NCBI GenBank assembly: GCA_004297445.1
Contig: SCUK01000009.1
Location: 1-64,000 of the forward strand
DNA length: 64,000 bases
DNA from: Anaerolineae bacterium
GTDB lineage: Bacteria > Chloroflexota > Anaerolineae > Anaerolineales > UBA11579
Reading direction: 5' to 3'
Part shown: positions 52,033-60,817 of the stretch, in pieces
Position numbering within the stretch: the stretch's first letter is position 1
How the letters are laid out: every line of letters begins with the position of its first letter
Program-made: the position numbers and the translations under genes
Notes under the pieces: model-generated
Seen by the model: only the letters and a program-made list of their open reading frames with translations
What the model was told of the DNA's origin: nothing
The model's database searches: none

Positions 52033-54156
52033 ATGCTCCTGAGTGAAGCCACCAACCCCGGCGGGGCGTTCAACCTCGTCCCGTGGATTGTCTTCTTCCC
52101 GGTCATCGGCTTGCTGGTGAATCTTGTGGCAGGCAAGCGCATGGGCGAGAAGTTCATCGGCACGGTCGCCAGCTTGGCCTCCGGTCTGGCGTTTGCCGTT
52201 TCCGTGGCGCTGTTCTTCGCCTTGCAAGCCAACCACGGCCATAAGGAAATTTTCCACCTGCTGGACTGGATTAACATCGGCGCGCTGAACATCGGCTGGG
52301 ACTTCCGCATTGACACGTTGAGCGTGACGATGATGCTGGTGGTGTCCGGCATCGGCACGCTCATTCACATCTACGCTGCAGGTTACATGCACTACGATGT
52401 GCGCTACAAGGAAGACCCCGCCTCGTACGTGCGCTTCTTCATTTATCTGAACCTGTTCATCGCCATGATGATGATTCTCGTTAGCGGCGACAATTACCTG
52501 ATGCTGTTCGTGGGCTGGGAAGGCGTGGGCCTGTGTTCGTTTCTGCTCATCGGTTTCTGGTTCAACCGCAGCCCGGACGGCACCTTTGGAACCGGCAACT
52601 CCTATGCGGCCAAGAAAGCCTTTATCGCCAACCGCGTGGGCGACTTTGGTTTCCTGATGGCGATTTTCACCACCTTCTGGGTGACCCACTCACTGCAATT
52701 CGATGAGGTCTTCCATCACCTGGATTCTGGCGAAGTACCGGCCTGGGCCATCTGGGCCATCGCCATGTTCATGCTATTGGGCGTCACCGGCAAGTCTGCC
52801 CAGATTCCGCTGTACGTCTGGCTGCCGGATGCCATGGCTGGCCCCACGCCGGTCTCGGCGCTCATTCACGCCGCGACAATGGTGACGGCCGGCGTATACC
52901 TTATCACCCGTTCGGCGCCCATCTTCTCCGCCGGCGAGGGCGTTCACAATGTAGTGGCGTGGGTGGGGGCGGGCACGGCTCTGTTTGCTGCCACGATTGC
53001 GGTAGGGCAATACGACATCAAGAAAGTGCTGGCTTATTCCACCGTCAGCCAGTTGGGCTTCATGGTGGCGGCGGTGGGCATGGGCGCCTATGCGGCGGGC
53101 ATGTTCCACCTCGTCACGCACGCGTTCTTCAAGGCGCTCTTGTTCCTCGGCTCCGGCTCGGTCATCCTGGCCGTGGAACGCGGGCATCACCCCATTGGCG
53201 AAGACGCCCACGGCGACCATCACGACGAACATCACGGGCATGACGACCACGGCCACGCCTTTGATCCGCAAGACATGCGCAACATGGGCGGCCTCCGCAA
53301 ACGTATACCCTGGACCTTCTGGACCTACATCATGGGCACGCTGGCGCTGGCGGGCGTCCCCATCTGGGCCGGGTTCTTTTCCAAGGACGAAATCCTGGCC
53401 GATGCCCTGCACTTCAACATCGGTATCTACATTGTTCTGAGCATCGCCGCTTTCTTCACCGCCTTCTACATGGGGCGGCAAGTCTGGCTGGTGTTCTTCG
53501 GCGAGCCGCGCAGCCACGGCGCCGAGGCCGCCAAAGAAAGCCCGCGCACCGTGCTCATTCCATTGGTTATCCTTGCCATCCTGTCCACGCTGGGCGGCTT
53601 CATGAACTTCCCGGAAGTGCACCAGTTCGGCCACTGGTTGGAATACACCCTGGGGCACTTCTACCATCCCACCGAGTTCAACGCCAACGTGGCGCTGGGC
53701 AGTACCGCGTTTGGGCTGGCGGCGTTGTTCATCTCCTGGCTGGTGTACGGCCAGAACCCGCGCCAGACCGCCAAAGAAAAAGACCCGCTTGAAAAAGCCT
53801 TCCCCGGTATTTTTGCCGGCATGAACGCCAAGTGGTGGATCGACGAAATCTACGAAGACCTCATCATCCGGCCGTACCAGAAACTGGCCGCCTGGCTGGC
53901 GGATGTGCTGGACTGGCGCTTCTGGCACGACTGGTTCCATGAGCGCGTCATCCGCGACGGCTTCTTTGGCCTCACCCGCTTCCTGGCGCATCCGGTGGAC
54001 CTGGGCGTGATTGACGGCATCGCCAACGGGTTGGCGCGCGTCACGCAGGGTGGGGCGACGGCGCTCAGCATCTTTCAGACCGGTTTTGTACGCAACTATG
54101 CCCTGTGGGTGTTTGTGGGCGTGGTGAGCATTCTGGGCTATCTGATCTTCCGGTAA
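52033..54156 (+). CDS. nuoL: NADH-quinone oxidoreductase subunit L with His-rich insert
   Basis: 707 aa antiporter-like proton-pumping subunit with about 14-16 transmembrane helices. GWEGVGLCSFLLIGFW and GKSAQIPLYVWLPDAMAGPTPVSALIHAATMVTAGVYL hold the channel Glu and Lys. The C-terminal part (about 560-707) includes the long lateral helix. Unusually, the loop before QDMRNMGGL is expanded into a His/Asp-rich stretch (about residues 389-415, ten His) that could bind metal ions. Confidence 0.96.
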   Translation: MLLSEATNPGGAFNLVPWIVFFPVIGLLVNLVAGKRMGEKFIGTVASLASGLAFAVSVALFFALQANHGHKEIFHLLDWINIGALNIGWDFRIDTLSVTMMLVVSGIGTLIHIYAAGYMHYDVRYKEDPASYVRFFIYLNLFIAMMMILVSGDNYLMLFVGWEGVGLCSFLLIGFWFNRSPDGTFGTGNSYAAKKAFIANRVGDFGFLMAIFTTFWVTHSLQFDEVFHHLDSGEVPAWAIWAIAMFMLLGVTGKSAQIPLYVWLPDAMAGPTPVSALIHAATMVTAGVYLITRSAPIFSAGEGVHNVVAWVGAGTALFAATIAVGQYDIKKVLAYSTVSQLGFMVAAVGMGAYAAGMFHLVTHAFFKALLFLGSGSVILAVERGHHPIGEDAHGDHHDEHHGHDDHGHAFDPQDMRNMGGLRKRIPWTFWTYIMGTLALAGVPIWAGFFSKDEILADALHFNIGIYIVLSIAAFFTAFYMGRQVWLVFFGEPRSHGAEAAKESPRTVLIPLVILAILSTLGGFMNFPEVHQFGHWLEYTLGHFYHPTEFNANVALGSTAFGLAALFISWLVYGQNPRQTAKEKDPLEKAFPGIFAGMNAKWWIDEIYEDLIIRPYQKLAAWLADVLDWRFWHDWFHERVIRDGFFGLTRFLAHPVDLGVIDGIANGLARVTQGGATALSIFQTGFVRNYALWVFVGVVSILGYLIFR

Positions 54157-54186
54157 CCCCGGAAAGTTCAAGGACGAGGAACAACG

Positions 54187-55683
54187 ATGGACTTTATTCT
54201 GCAACCCCTCAATCTGGTGACCTTCTTCCCCCTGGTGGGCGTGTTGGTGTTGTTGTTCGTGAAGAAAGACAGCGCTGCCCGCTGGATCTCGCTGGTCACT
54301 GCACTCATCACCTTTGGCATTTCGCTGTGGATGCTGACCCTGTTCAACCAGAGCAACGGCGGCCTGCAACTGGAGATTAACCAGCACTGGTTCTCCTTTG
54401 CCGGCTGGGACATCCGCTACGCCCTGGGCATAGACGGCCTCAGCATCCTGCTCGTCCTGCTCACCACTTTCCTTACGCCCATCGCCATCCTCTCCACCTG
54501 GCACGCGGTGGAAGAGCGGGTGCGCGACTTCCAGTTGTTCTTCCTCCTGCTGGAAGTGGGCATGGTCGGCGTGTTCCTGGCGCAGGACCTGTTCCTGTTC
54601 TACATTTTCTGGGAGTTCACCCTGATTCCGATGTATTTCCTCATCGGCATCTGGGGCGGCGAGAAGCGCATGTACGCCGCCATCAAGTTTTTCCTCTACA
54701 CCATGGCCGGTTCCATCCTGATGCTGCTCGCCATCCTGTGGTTGGGCATTCAGCAGGGCACTTTCCACGTGCCCACGCTGGTGGCCATGGGCGGCATTTC
54801 GCCATACTACCAGCACTGGTTGTTCCTGGCCTTTGCGGCGGCGTTCGCCATCAAGGTGCCGATGTGGCCGCTGCACTCCTGGCTGCCGGATGCCCACGTG
54901 CAGGCCCCCACGGCTGGCTCCGTCATCCTTGCCGGCGTGTTGCTGAAGATGGGCACGTACGGCTTCCTGCGTTTCAACCTGCCGTTGTTCCCGGCGGCCG
55001 CCGAGCGCCTCGCCCCGTTCATGGCCACGCTGGCGGTCATCGGCATCCTGTATGGCGCGGCGGTGTCGTTCAGCCAGACGGATGTCAAGAAGCTGGTGGC
55101 CTATTCCTCCATCAGCCACCTCGGCTTCGTGGTCTTGGGCATGTTTGCCCTTAACGAGCAGGGCATCGCCGGCGCGATTTTGCAGATGGTCAACCACGGC
55201 ATCAGCACCGGCGCGTTGTTCCTCATCGTCGGTTTCATTTACGAGCGCCGCCACACGCGTGAGCTGGACCAGTTCGGCGGGTTATGGAAGGTGATGCCGG
55301 TGTATGCCGTGCTCACTCTCATCGTCAGCCTGTCCTCGATGGGCCTGCCGGGCCTGAATGGCTTCGTGGGCGAGTTCACAATCCTGCTCGGGGCCTGGGG
55401 CGCGGGGAACGGCCCGCTGGGTTCGTATCTGTATGCCGCGCTGGCCGCCCTCGGCGTCATCCTGGCGGCGGTGTATATGCTCTTCATGTTCCAGAAGATG
55501 TTCCTCGGGCCGGTAACCAACAAAAAGAATGAGGGCTTGGCAGATTTGAGCCGCCGCGAAATCCTCATCCTCATCCCGCTGCTGGTCTTCATCTTCTGGA
55601 TTGGTCTGTATCCCAAACCGTTCTTCGGGCTGATTGGCGCCAGCGTCGAAAGCCTGGCGGCGATGTTCAGCGTCGTCCATTGA
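54187..55683 (+). CDS. nuoM: NADH-quinone oxidoreductase subunit M
   Basis: 498 aa antiporter-like subunit with about 14 helices. YALGIDGLSILLVLLTTFLTPIAI, FYIFWEFTLIPMYFLIGIWGGE (channel Glu) and FAIKVPMWPLHSWLPDAHVQAPTAGSVILAGVLLKMGTYG (Lys) are canonical. AAGGACGAGG precedes the ATG. Works with NuoL and NuoN in proton translocation. Confidence 0.97.
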   Translation: MDFILQPLNLVTFFPLVGVLVLLFVKKDSAARWISLVTALITFGISLWMLTLFNQSNGGLQLEINQHWFSFAGWDIRYALGIDGLSILLVLLTTFLTPIAILSTWHAVEERVRDFQLFFLLLEVGMVGVFLAQDLFLFYIFWEFTLIPMYFLIGIWGGEKRMYAAIKFFLYTMAGSILMLLAILWLGIQQGTFHVPTLVAMGGISPYYQHWLFLAFAAAFAIKVPMWPLHSWLPDAHVQAPTAGSVILAGVLLKMGTYGFLRFNLPLFPAAAERLAPFMATLAVIGILYGAAVSFSQTDVKKLVAYSSISHLGFVVLGMFALNEQGIAGAILQMVNHGISTGALFLIVGFIYERRHTRELDQFGGLWKVMPVYAVLTLIVSLSSMGLPGLNGFVGEFTILLGAWGAGNGPLGSYLYAALAALGVILAAVYMLFMFQKMFLGPVTNKKNEGLADLSRREILILIPLLVFIFWIGLYPKPFFGLIGASVESLAAMFSVVH

Positions 55684-55693
55684 GAAGGCGATT

Positions 55694-57148
55694 ATGGCCC
55701 CGGTAAATCTTAACGACCTCCTGACCATCCTGCCCGCGGTCTTCATCGTGGTGTGGGCCTGCGTCCTGCTGCTGGTGGATGCGTTCGCCGGCGCGCTGGG
55801 CAAGCGCCTCACGCCCTGGCTCACCGCGCTCGGGTTGGTGGTGGCGCTGGTGCTGGACGTGAGCGCCGCGGGCGTGCAGGCCTCGGCGTTCAACGGCATG
55901 CTGGAAGTGGACGGGTTTTCCCACGCCATCAACGTGCTGGTGCTGGGCGCAGGCCTGCTGTCTTTCTTCGTGTCGTATGACTATCTGAATCGCCAGGGCA
56001 TCGCCAAAGGCGAGTATTACATCCTTATGCTGTTCTCCATCAGTGGCATGATGCTGATGGGCGCCGCGGCGGATTTGATTGTTGTTTTCCTGGCGGTGGA
56101 GTTGTTGTCCATCCCGCTGTATATCCTGGCAGCGTTTGCCCAACCGGAGCCGAAGTCCGAAGAGGCCGGGTTGAAGTACTTCCTGCTCGGCGCGTTCGCC
56201 GGCGGTTTCCTGCTGTACGGTGTGGCGCTGGTGTACGGCGCGACCGCCAGCACCCGGCTTTCTGAAATTGTGGCGGCCGTGGCGGCGGGGTTGGAAAACC
56301 CCATCTTCCTGCTGCTGGGCGCGGCGCTCATCCTCATCGGTCTCGGGTTCAAAGTGGCGGCGGTGCCGTTCCACATGTGGACGCCGGACGTGTACGAGGG
56401 CGCGCCCAGTTCGGTCACTGCCTTTATGGCGGTGGGCGCCAAGGTGGGTGGTTTTGCCGCCCTGCTGCGCGTGTTCATCGTAGCGTTTCCGTCACTGGGC
56501 GTGGACCTTGCGCCAGTGCTCACCGGCGTGGTAGCCGCCACCCTCATCGTGGGCAATGTGGCCGCCATCGCCCAGCGCAATATCAAGCGCCTGCTGGCGT
56601 ACTCGTCCATTTCGCATGCCGGGTTCATCCTCATGGCCATCGTGCCGTATGCCGATGACGCGGTCCACCGGGATACCGCGGCCGCCGCGCTGTTCTATCT
56701 GCTGGCCTTCGCGTTGACTTCGTTTGGTGCGTGGGCGGTGGTGATGACGCTGGAGCGCGCCGAGGGCAAAGGACTCGAACTGAGCGACTATGCCGGCCTG
56801 TTCCGCAAGTATCCGGCGCTGGCGCTTGCCATGCTGGTATTCATGCTGTCATTCGCCGGGGTGCCGCCCACGCTGGGCTTTGCCGGCAAGTTCTTCCTGT
56901 TCCGCGCCGTGCTGGAAGGCGGCTATGTGGGGCTGGCGGTGCTGGGGGTGCTTACCTCGCTGGTCTCGGCGTACTACTACCTGCGGGTCGTGGTGATAAT
57001 GTTCATGGAAGAAGGCAAACCGCAGGCCGCCGGCAGCCCATTGCTGAACCTGACAACTGGACTGACCGCCCTGGGCACGGTCGGGCTGTTCTTCTTCAGC
57101 CAACCCCTGCTGGACTGGGCGACCAACGCACTGCTGCGACTGTTCTAA
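55694..57148 (+). CDS. nuoN: NADH-quinone oxidoreductase subunit N
   Basis: 484 aa antiporter-like subunit. VFLAVELLSIPLYILAAF holds the channel Glu, GLGFKVAAVPFHMWTPDVYEGAPSSVTAFMAVGAKVGGFAAL the Lys pair, and KRLLAYSSISHAGFILM is conserved. The start is at MAPVNLND, 10 nt after the nuoM stop; an in-frame upstream ATG lies inside nuoM. It is the last gene of the operon and is followed by a terminator. Confidence 0.96.
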   Translation: MAPVNLNDLLTILPAVFIVVWACVLLLVDAFAGALGKRLTPWLTALGLVVALVLDVSAAGVQASAFNGMLEVDGFSHAINVLVLGAGLLSFFVSYDYLNRQGIAKGEYYILMLFSISGMMLMGAAADLIVVFLAVELLSIPLYILAAFAQPEPKSEEAGLKYFLLGAFAGGFLLYGVALVYGATASTRLSEIVAAVAAGLENPIFLLLGAALILIGLGFKVAAVPFHMWTPDVYEGAPSSVTAFMAVGAKVGGFAALLRVFIVAFPSLGVDLAPVLTGVVAATLIVGNVAAIAQRNIKRLLAYSSISHAGFILMAIVPYADDAVHRDTAAAALFYLLAFALTSFGAWAVVMTLERAEGKGLELSDYAGLFRKYPALALAMLVFMLSFAGVPPTLGFAGKFFLFRAVLEGGYVGLAVLGVLTSLVSAYYYLRVVVIMFMEEGKPQAAGSPLLNLTTGLTALGTVGLFFFSQPLLDWATNALLRLF

Positions 57149-57169
57149 ACGAACCCACTTGATTTCGAG

Positions 57170-57198
57170 ACGCCTCGCTTTGCGGGGCGTTTTGTTTT
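57170..57198 (+). terminator. Terminator of the nuo operon
   Basis: A 9-bp stem (57170-57178 with 57182-57190, one G-U) and a T-rich tail TTTTGTTTT follow nuoN by 21 nt. Confidence 0.88.
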
Positions 57199-57293
57199 CA
57201 CCGGCAGGGCTAACTGGCCGGGTTAGAATTGCCGGGAACTACTTGCCCGCGTGGTTCGTTCTTGAATTACCCGCACCCCGAAGGAGCTGACCG

Positions 57294-57902
57294 ATGAACC
57301 GACCTAAGCCTGTGCTGATACTGGGGCTGGCGTGCCTGCTGGCGGCCTGCACCGCGCCAACGCCCGAACCCACCCCGACCCTTCCACCGCCCACCGCAGT
57401 CCCCGCCCCCAGCGCGACGCCTGCCCCGCTGCCGGGAATGACCTTCGAAGACCTCGAAAGCGATATGGTGGATTGTGTTGCGTTGCTCGGCGCGCAGGAC
57501 CCCCAGGGTGACCTGGTGACAGCGCGCGCCGCGCTCGAAGCCGACCACCTCTACCTCGAGGCCAACACCGCCGCGCCGTTGGAAAGCCTGTATGGGTTCA
57601 CCATCCAGGTGCAGGTCTATTCAGGCTCTGATGAGGGCGTGTTTTCCTGGGACGTGCGCGAAAGCGTGGTGCAAAGCGGCGAAGTGGGGCTGGCCGATGG
57701 CGGTCTGCTGGACTTGCAGCCAATTGGGTTTGAGATGACGTTTGAACCCGCCGAAGGGCAGCTGGTGCTGCGCCTGCCGTTCGAACGGCTGCAACCCCCG
57801 TATGCGTTCGTGCTATTGCGCACCTATTTCAGTTCGCGCGCCGGACGGCCGCAATTGTGCGATACCCTGGACCTGATTGGCATCCATACGCTGACGCCCT
57901 AG
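57294..57902 (+). CDS. Predicted lipoprotein, unknown function
   Basis: 202 aa. The signal peptide ends with lipobox LAAC, so Cys19 is the predicted lipidated residue. A Thr/Pro/Ala linker (20-48) follows. The remaining 150 residues form a beta-rich domain with two cysteines (DCVALLGAQD; QLCDTLDL) that could make a disulfide. No known family was recognised. AAGGAG precedes the ATG by 7 nt. It is the same kind of linker-bearing lipoprotein as the gene at 13071. Confidence 0.75.
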   Translation: MNRPKPVLILGLACLLAACTAPTPEPTPTLPPPTAVPAPSATPAPLPGMTFEDLESDMVDCVALLGAQDPQGDLVTARAALEADHLYLEANTAAPLESLYGFTIQVQVYSGSDEGVFSWDVRESVVQSGEVGLADGGLLDLQPIGFEMTFEPAEGQLVLRLPFERLQPPYAFVLLRTYFSSRAGRPQLCDTLDLIGIHTLTP

Positions 57903-57921
57903 GGAATTCTGCGCCGGATGC

Positions 57922-57927
57922 TATAAT
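57922..57927 (+). promoter_or_regulatory. -10 element (TATAAT) for the leaderless HAD gene
   Basis: A perfect TATAAT ends 7 nt before the ATG at 57935; no Shine-Dalgarno or -35 match is visible. Confidence 0.5.
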
Positions 57928-57934
57928 TTCCGCC

Positions 57935-58612
57935 ATGACCCCCATTCGGGCGTTGATCTTTGACCTGGATGGCCTGATTGTGGACACCGAGACGCCGGAC
58001 TACGAGGCCTGGCAACAGGTGTACCACGACCACGGCCAGGACCTGCCGCTGGAAAAATGGGCCAGCATTGTGGGCGGGACTGGCGCGTCCGATTTTGACC
58101 CGTGCGACTATCTGGAAGAACAGGCTGGCGGGCCGGTGGACCGTGAGGCCATCTGGATTAGACGCCGCAAGTACTACGTCGAACGGCTGGACAGTCAGGA
58201 CTGCCTGCCGGGTGTGTGCGACCTGATTGCCAATGCCGAATTGATGGGTCTGAAGATGGCGGTGGCGTCTTCCTCGCCGGAGAACTGGGTGGTGGGGCAC
58301 CTGCGCCGCCTGGCGATTTTGGAGAAATTCGCCTGCATCTGCACGGCGGATGACGTTGAAAAAACCAAGCCCGACCCGGCGCTCTTCCTGGCCGCGGCGC
58401 ACGACCTGGATGTTTCCAATACCGAGGCAATCGTGTTTGAGGATTCGCCCAACGGTGTGCTGGCGGCCAACCGGGCGGGGATGTATGTGGTGGCAGTGCC
58501 GAACGCCGTGACGCGCCAGTTGGACTTGAGTCATGCCAACGAGGTCATGGAATCGCTGGTGGGGCTGGATCTGGACGCGCTCATGGCGCGGGCGGCCCAA
58601 AATGAAAATTGA
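57935..58612 (+). CDS. HAD family phosphatase / beta-phosphoglucomutase-like
   Basis: 225 aa. HAD motif I is FDLDGLIVDTE (nucleophile Asp10 and acid Asp12), motif II is VASSSPENWV, the motif III Lys is in KTKPDPALF, and motif IV is FEDSPNG. A helical cap sits between motifs I and II, the pattern of sugar-phosphate phosphatases and beta-phosphoglucomutases. The exact substrate is not readable. The start is fixed by the -10 element 7 nt upstream. Confidence 0.9.
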   Translation: MTPIRALIFDLDGLIVDTETPDYEAWQQVYHDHGQDLPLEKWASIVGGTGASDFDPCDYLEEQAGGPVDREAIWIRRRKYYVERLDSQDCLPGVCDLIANAELMGLKMAVASSSPENWVVGHLRRLAILEKFACICTADDVEKTKPDPALFLAAAHDLDVSNTEAIVFEDSPNGVLAANRAGMYVVAVPNAVTRQLDLSHANEVMESLVGLDLDALMARAAQNEN

Positions 58613-58693
58613 CTCGAATAAAGACAGATGAAGACCTCAAAAATCTGCTAAAACTACAGGTATTGCAGGTTATTTCTCACCCTTGGAGATTCC

Positions 58694-60682
58694 ATGCCGA
58701 ACAAACGTCTCATCACTGCCGAACATCTCTATAACTTTGAGCAAATCACCAGTCTGGATATCAGCCCCGACGGCACGAAGGTGGTCTATGCGTTGCAAAC
58801 GGTGGACCGCGCTACCGAAAAGAAATCCACCCAGCTGTGGCTGGCCGGGCGTGGCGCGCCGCGGCAACTGACATTTGGCAAGCACACCAACACCGCGCCA
58901 AAATTCTCACCGGATGGCAAGACCCTGGCCTTCCTGTCGACTCGCACCGGTGATGAAATGCAAATCCACCTGCTGCCGATGGAGGGCGGTGAAGCGCGGC
59001 CGCTCACCACGCTCAAGGGCAGCATTGGCGATTTTCACTGGTCGCCGGATGGCGATTCGTTCCTGGTGGAGTTCACCAAACAGGACAAAGACGAAGCCGA
59101 ACGCGAGGCCGATGAAAAGAAAAAGAAACTCGGTGTGGTTGCCCGCCATTACACCCGCATGTTCTATAAATACGATGGCGCAGGATTCTTCGGCCATGAG
59201 CAACAGCACCTGTGGATGGTGAACGCCCGCACCGGCAAGGCCACACAAATTACCGAAGGCGACGAGTACGGCGAAGGACAGGCCGCCATCTCGCCGGACG
59301 GCAAAACCATTGTTTTCGTTTCCAACCGCTACCCGGACCCTGAGTGGTCCGGCGGCGACCTGTTCACCGTCTCCACCAAAGGCGGGCGGATTAAGAAACT
59401 CGAAACCTACTACGGCGATAAGTTCCTCCCGAGTTTCTCGCCGGATGGCAAGTGGGTTGCCTTCCTCGGCAACCAGAGTGACTGGGACAATGCCTATCTG
59501 TGGATTGTGGCGGCGGACGGCAAGAGCAAGCCGCGCAACCTGACCCGCAAATGGGATATGGATGCCCAGGTGCTGGGCGCGCACGATGTCTCCCCGGCCG
59601 CCACCATGCGCCCCACGTGGAGCCCGGACGGCACGCGCATCTACTTCCAGGTGGGGGAGCACGGCAGCGCCTACCTGAAAGCCTATAACCTGAAGACCAA
59701 CAAACTGGAAGATGTCATCACCGACAGGGGTGAGGTGGGGGCCTATGCCTTCAGCGCCGATCACAAACGGCTGGCCTACTTCTTCGGCACGATTGACGAC
59801 ATCAATCAGGTGCATCTGCGTGAGATGGCGACGGGCAAGACCCGCCAATTGACCAAAACCAACGCGTGGATTAAGCGCCTGGACCTCGGCAAGATTGAGG
59901 AAGTGTGGTTCAAGGGCACTCACAAGAAAGACCTGCAGGGCTGGATACTCAAGCCGCCCGGCTTCCGCCCCGGCCGCAAGTACCCCACCATCATCGAAAT
60001 CCACGGCGGGCCGCAGGCGCAGTACGGCTGGCGTTTCTTCCATGAATTCTATTACCTGGCGTCACAGGGCTATGTGGTGGCGTTCAGCAACCCGCGCGGC
60101 GGCCGCGGCTACGGCCGCGACCACATCAAAGCCATCCGCCATGCGTTTGGCACGGTGGATTACGATGACGTCATGACCTTCACCGACCTGGTGGAGAAAC
60201 AGCCCTACGTGGACAAAGCGCGCATGGGCGTCACCGGCGGCTCCTATGGCGGCTTCATGACCGCATGGATCATCGGCAAGACCAACCGCTTCAAGTCCGC
60301 CGTCGTGCAGCGCGCCGTTACCAACTGGGTGAGTTTTGTCGGTAACAGTGACCTGAACTGGTACTTTGAACGCTGGATGGGCAATGGCCCGCCCTATGAG
60401 AGCGAAGCGATGCTGAAGAAGTACTGGCGGCAGTCGCCGATTTCGCTGATGGGCAAGCATGTCAAGACGCCCACGCTTATCACGCACAGCCTGATGGACC
60501 AGCGCGTGGAGCACGAGCAGGGCGAGCAGTTGTATATCGCCCTCAAGCGCATGGGCGTGGAAAGCGAACTGGTTCTGTTCCCCGAATCGCCGCATGGCCT
60601 CTCGCGCGTCGGCCGCACCGACCGCCGCATCGTGCGTCTCAATCACATCCTGCGCTGGATGGATAAGTATTTGAAAAAATAG
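58694..60682 (+). CDS. S9 family prolyl oligopeptidase-like serine peptidase
   Basis: 662 aa. Residues about 15-390 form a beta-propeller with repeated SPDGK turns (PD40/WD40-like). The C-terminal alpha/beta hydrolase holds the triad Ser517 (GGSYGGFM), Asp602 (LMDQRV) and His634 (PHGLS). The arrangement matches dipeptidyl/acylaminoacyl peptidases of family S9C. No signal peptide is seen, so it is cytoplasmic. GGAG lies 6 nt before the ATG. A strong terminator follows. Confidence 0.95.
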   Translation: MPNKRLITAEHLYNFEQITSLDISPDGTKVVYALQTVDRATEKKSTQLWLAGRGAPRQLTFGKHTNTAPKFSPDGKTLAFLSTRTGDEMQIHLLPMEGGEARPLTTLKGSIGDFHWSPDGDSFLVEFTKQDKDEAEREADEKKKKLGVVARHYTRMFYKYDGAGFFGHEQQHLWMVNARTGKATQITEGDEYGEGQAAISPDGKTIVFVSNRYPDPEWSGGDLFTVSTKGGRIKKLETYYGDKFLPSFSPDGKWVAFLGNQSDWDNAYLWIVAADGKSKPRNLTRKWDMDAQVLGAHDVSPAATMRPTWSPDGTRIYFQVGEHGSAYLKAYNLKTNKLEDVITDRGEVGAYAFSADHKRLAYFFGTIDDINQVHLREMATGKTRQLTKTNAWIKRLDLGKIEEVWFKGTHKKDLQGWILKPPGFRPGRKYPTIIEIHGGPQAQYGWRFFHEFYYLASQGYVVAFSNPRGGRGYGRDHIKAIRHAFGTVDYDDVMTFTDLVEKQPYVDKARMGVTGGSYGGFMTAWIIGKTNRFKSAVVQRAVTNWVSFVGNSDLNWYFERWMGNGPPYESEAMLKKYWRQSPISLMGKHVKTPTLITHSLMDQRVEHEQGEQLYIALKRMGVESELVLFPESPHGLSRVGRTDRRIVRLNHILRWMDKYLKK

Positions 60683-60731
60683 GGGCAATGAGGCCACGAG
60701 TTGCCGGGGGCATGAGGCACAGACCAAATAG

Positions 60732-60761
60732 AAACAGGCCGCCCATTCGGGCGGCCTGTTT
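60732..60761. terminator. Hairpin terminator between S9 peptidase and ABC permease genes
   Basis: A perfect 13-bp stem (60732-60744 with 60749-60761) has AAA on one side and TTT on the other. It can serve the convergent genes on both strands. Confidence 0.85.
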
Positions 60762-60768
60762 GTTCTCT

Positions 60769-60814
60769 AGTAGGGGCACGACGAAAGTTGCGGAGCAACT
60801 CATGTGCCCCTACT
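60769..60814 (+). repeat. GTAGGGGC-headed palindromic repeat (copy 4)
   Basis: An 11-bp outer inverted repeat (60769-60779 with 60804-60814) encloses an inner AGTTGC/GCAACT hairpin, giving a nested structure with intact GTAGGGGC and GCCCCTAC ends. Confidence 0.7.
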
Positions 60815-60817
60815 GTT

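Noticed and set aside
52774-55254. Very long minus-strand open frame (826 codons) opposite nuoL/nuoM
   Set aside because: Antisense to two conserved complex I genes; the product is rich in His/Gln/Glu/Arg with no domain pattern.
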